A stretch of DNA of 40,995 bases. Source: a bacterium MnTg02. GTDB taxonomy: Bacteria > Pseudomonadota > Alphaproteobacteria > Rhizobiales > BFAS01. The number at the start of each line of letters is the position of its first letter. The first letter of the stretch is position 1. Below are positions 40,204 through 40,995 of this stretch, one piece after another. The position numbers and the translations under genes were made by a program. The stretch lies in assembly GCA_008974985.1 (NCBI GenBank), contig BFAS01000036.1, forward strand, positions 1 to 40,995, read 5' to 3'. The notes beneath the pieces are model-generated. The model did no database searches. It saw nothing but the letters and a program-made list of their open reading frames with translations, and was not told the origin of the DNA.

Positions 40204-40995
40204 ATGTCTCCCGAGGTGACATCGTTTTTCGATTCCGCGACGAATACGATCAGTCATATCGTTCGCGACCCATCGTCCAATGCGTGTGCGATCATTGATT
40301 CTGTACTTGATTATGATCCAGTCTCAGGAAAAAGGAGTACGGAAAGCGCCGAGAAATTGCTGCAATTTCTCACAGACAATAGTCTCGAACTGCAATGGAT
40401 CTTGGAAACCCATGTTCATGCGGACCATCTCACCGCCGCCCCCTATATCAAAAAGCAAGCTGGCGGCAAGATTGCCATCGGCAATCATATTTCGAGTGTG
40501 CAAAAGGCTTGGAACAGCATTTTTAACTACAAGGACGGGCTTGAAACCGATCCAAGCGTTTTCGACCACCTTCTCGAAGATGGTGAGACATTTACCATCG
40601 GCAATTTGAGTGCCTTAGTGATGTACACGCCAGGCCATACGAGCGTCGACGTAACCTACGTTATTGGCGATGCCGCATTTGTCGGGGATACGCTATTTAT
40701 GCCGGATTATGGGACAGCACGTGCCGATTTTCCAGGTGGTGACGCCAGGGCAATGTATCAATCGATCCAAAAAATATTGTCGCTTCCAGACGAAACACGG
40801 CTCTTTATGTGCCACGATTATTTGCCGAAAGAAGGCCGCGATGACTACAAATGGGTCACGACGGTTGGCGAGGAAAAAAACAATATCTTGGTCTCCGGCC
40901 GGAGCGAAGAGGAATTTGTCGCCGAGCGCCAGGAGCGCGACAAAAACCTGGCAACGCCCACGCTTCTTTATGCCTCGCTGCAGGTGAATATCCGG
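40204..40995 (+). CDS. MBL-fold metallo-hydrolase, ETHE1/BLH persulfide dioxygenase-like, 3' truncated by window edge
   Basis: The first 264 codons are present; the stop lies beyond the window. The metallo-beta-lactamase metal motif is HVHADH (70-75), followed by TPGHTSVDVTY, GDAAFVGDTLFMPDYGTARADFPGGDA, and LFMCHDYLPKEGRDDY, with the residues typical of mononuclear-iron ETHE1-like enzymes. Its close length and pattern match to the beta-lactamase-hydrolase-like (BLH) group suggests a sulfur dioxygenase that oxidises glutathione persulfide or a related persulfide. BLH genes are often linked to bigR and sulfite exporters, but none is seen here; any would lie downstream of the edge. GGAGG is well placed before the ATG. 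Confidence 0.9.
   Translation, partial: MSPEVTSFFDSATNTISHIVRDPSSNACAIIDSVLDYDPVSGKRSTESAEKLLQFLTDNSLELQWILETHVHADHLTAAPYIKKQAGGKIAIGNHISSVQKAWNSIFNYKDGLETDPSVFDHLLEDGETFTIGNLSALVMYTPGHTSVDVTYVIGDAAFVGDTLFMPDYGTARADFPGGDARAMYQSIQKILSLPDETRLFMCHDYLPKEGRDDYKWVTTVGEEKNNILVSGRSEEEFVAERQERDKNLATPTLLYASLQVNIR

Overview
The window is one continuous stretch of alphaproteobacterial chromosome, most likely from the Hyphomicrobiales or a neighbouring order. The evidence is the set of gene families (matA/matB, an IalB-family protein, HspQ, a short alphaproteobacterial-type RecG next to sdhE and mfd, L-malyl-CoA/beta-methylmalyl-CoA lyase, a VPLPA-CTERM protein, a PleD/PopA-type double-receiver protein), the SPOR proteins around glmU-glmS, and short dispersed palindromes containing GGAAAACCGG that are typical of this group. 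I see no tRNA, rRNA, CRISPR array, transposase or phage gene. The region looks vertically inherited and densely coded.

Layout. 1-273 is the 5' end of hemF (minus). 795-2636 is an exporter-type ABC half-transporter. 2706-3347 (minus) is a secreted VPLPA-CTERM protein. 3620-7377 holds a short-chain dehydrogenase followed by the overlapping pair matA-matB (malonate to malonyl-CoA to acetyl-CoA). 7556-9487 holds an iron-sulfur APS reductase (cysH) and a YpfJ-type zinc peptidase. 10002-15022 is a complete branched-chain-amino-acid-type ABC uptake operon: binding protein, hairpin, two permeases and two ATPases with four-base overlaps. 15094-21214 is a cell-envelope block, glmU and glmS flanked by two different SPOR-domain proteins. 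21426-28498 holds a DUF502 membrane protein, recG (minus), sdhE and mfd.

28521-34439 is a run of minus-strand genes: a FrnE/DsbA-like oxidoreductase, a degenerate REC-REC-GGDEF protein that resembles the c-di-GMP effector PopA and has a perfect CtrA box upstream, an ANL-superfamily protein lacking its catalytic motifs, and a YejA-type peptide-binding protein. 34914-40995 holds an IalB-family protein, hspQ, mcl1, a LpxL-type acyltransferase, a 22-bp tandem repeat array running into the 3' end of a UbiH-family hydroxylase gene, and the start of an ETHE1/BLH-type metallo-hydrolase.

The most unusual signal is a pair of intergenic elements about 120 nt long, at 29214-29337 and 40062-40181. Each begins with a perfect 15-bp hairpin and continues into a conserved section of about 86 nt. 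The 15-bp stems differ at 7 of 15 positions between the copies, and every change is compensated on the other arm. Smaller helices downstream also hold in both copies, one with a compensated A-U to G-C change. This is the signature of a conserved structure (RNA or single-stranded DNA) rather than of conserved sequence alone. I do not recognise the family. The second candidate system is the PopA-like protein with its CtrA site, which suggests a c-di-GMP/CtrA cell-cycle link. All calls were made by eye from translation and motifs; no database search was run.
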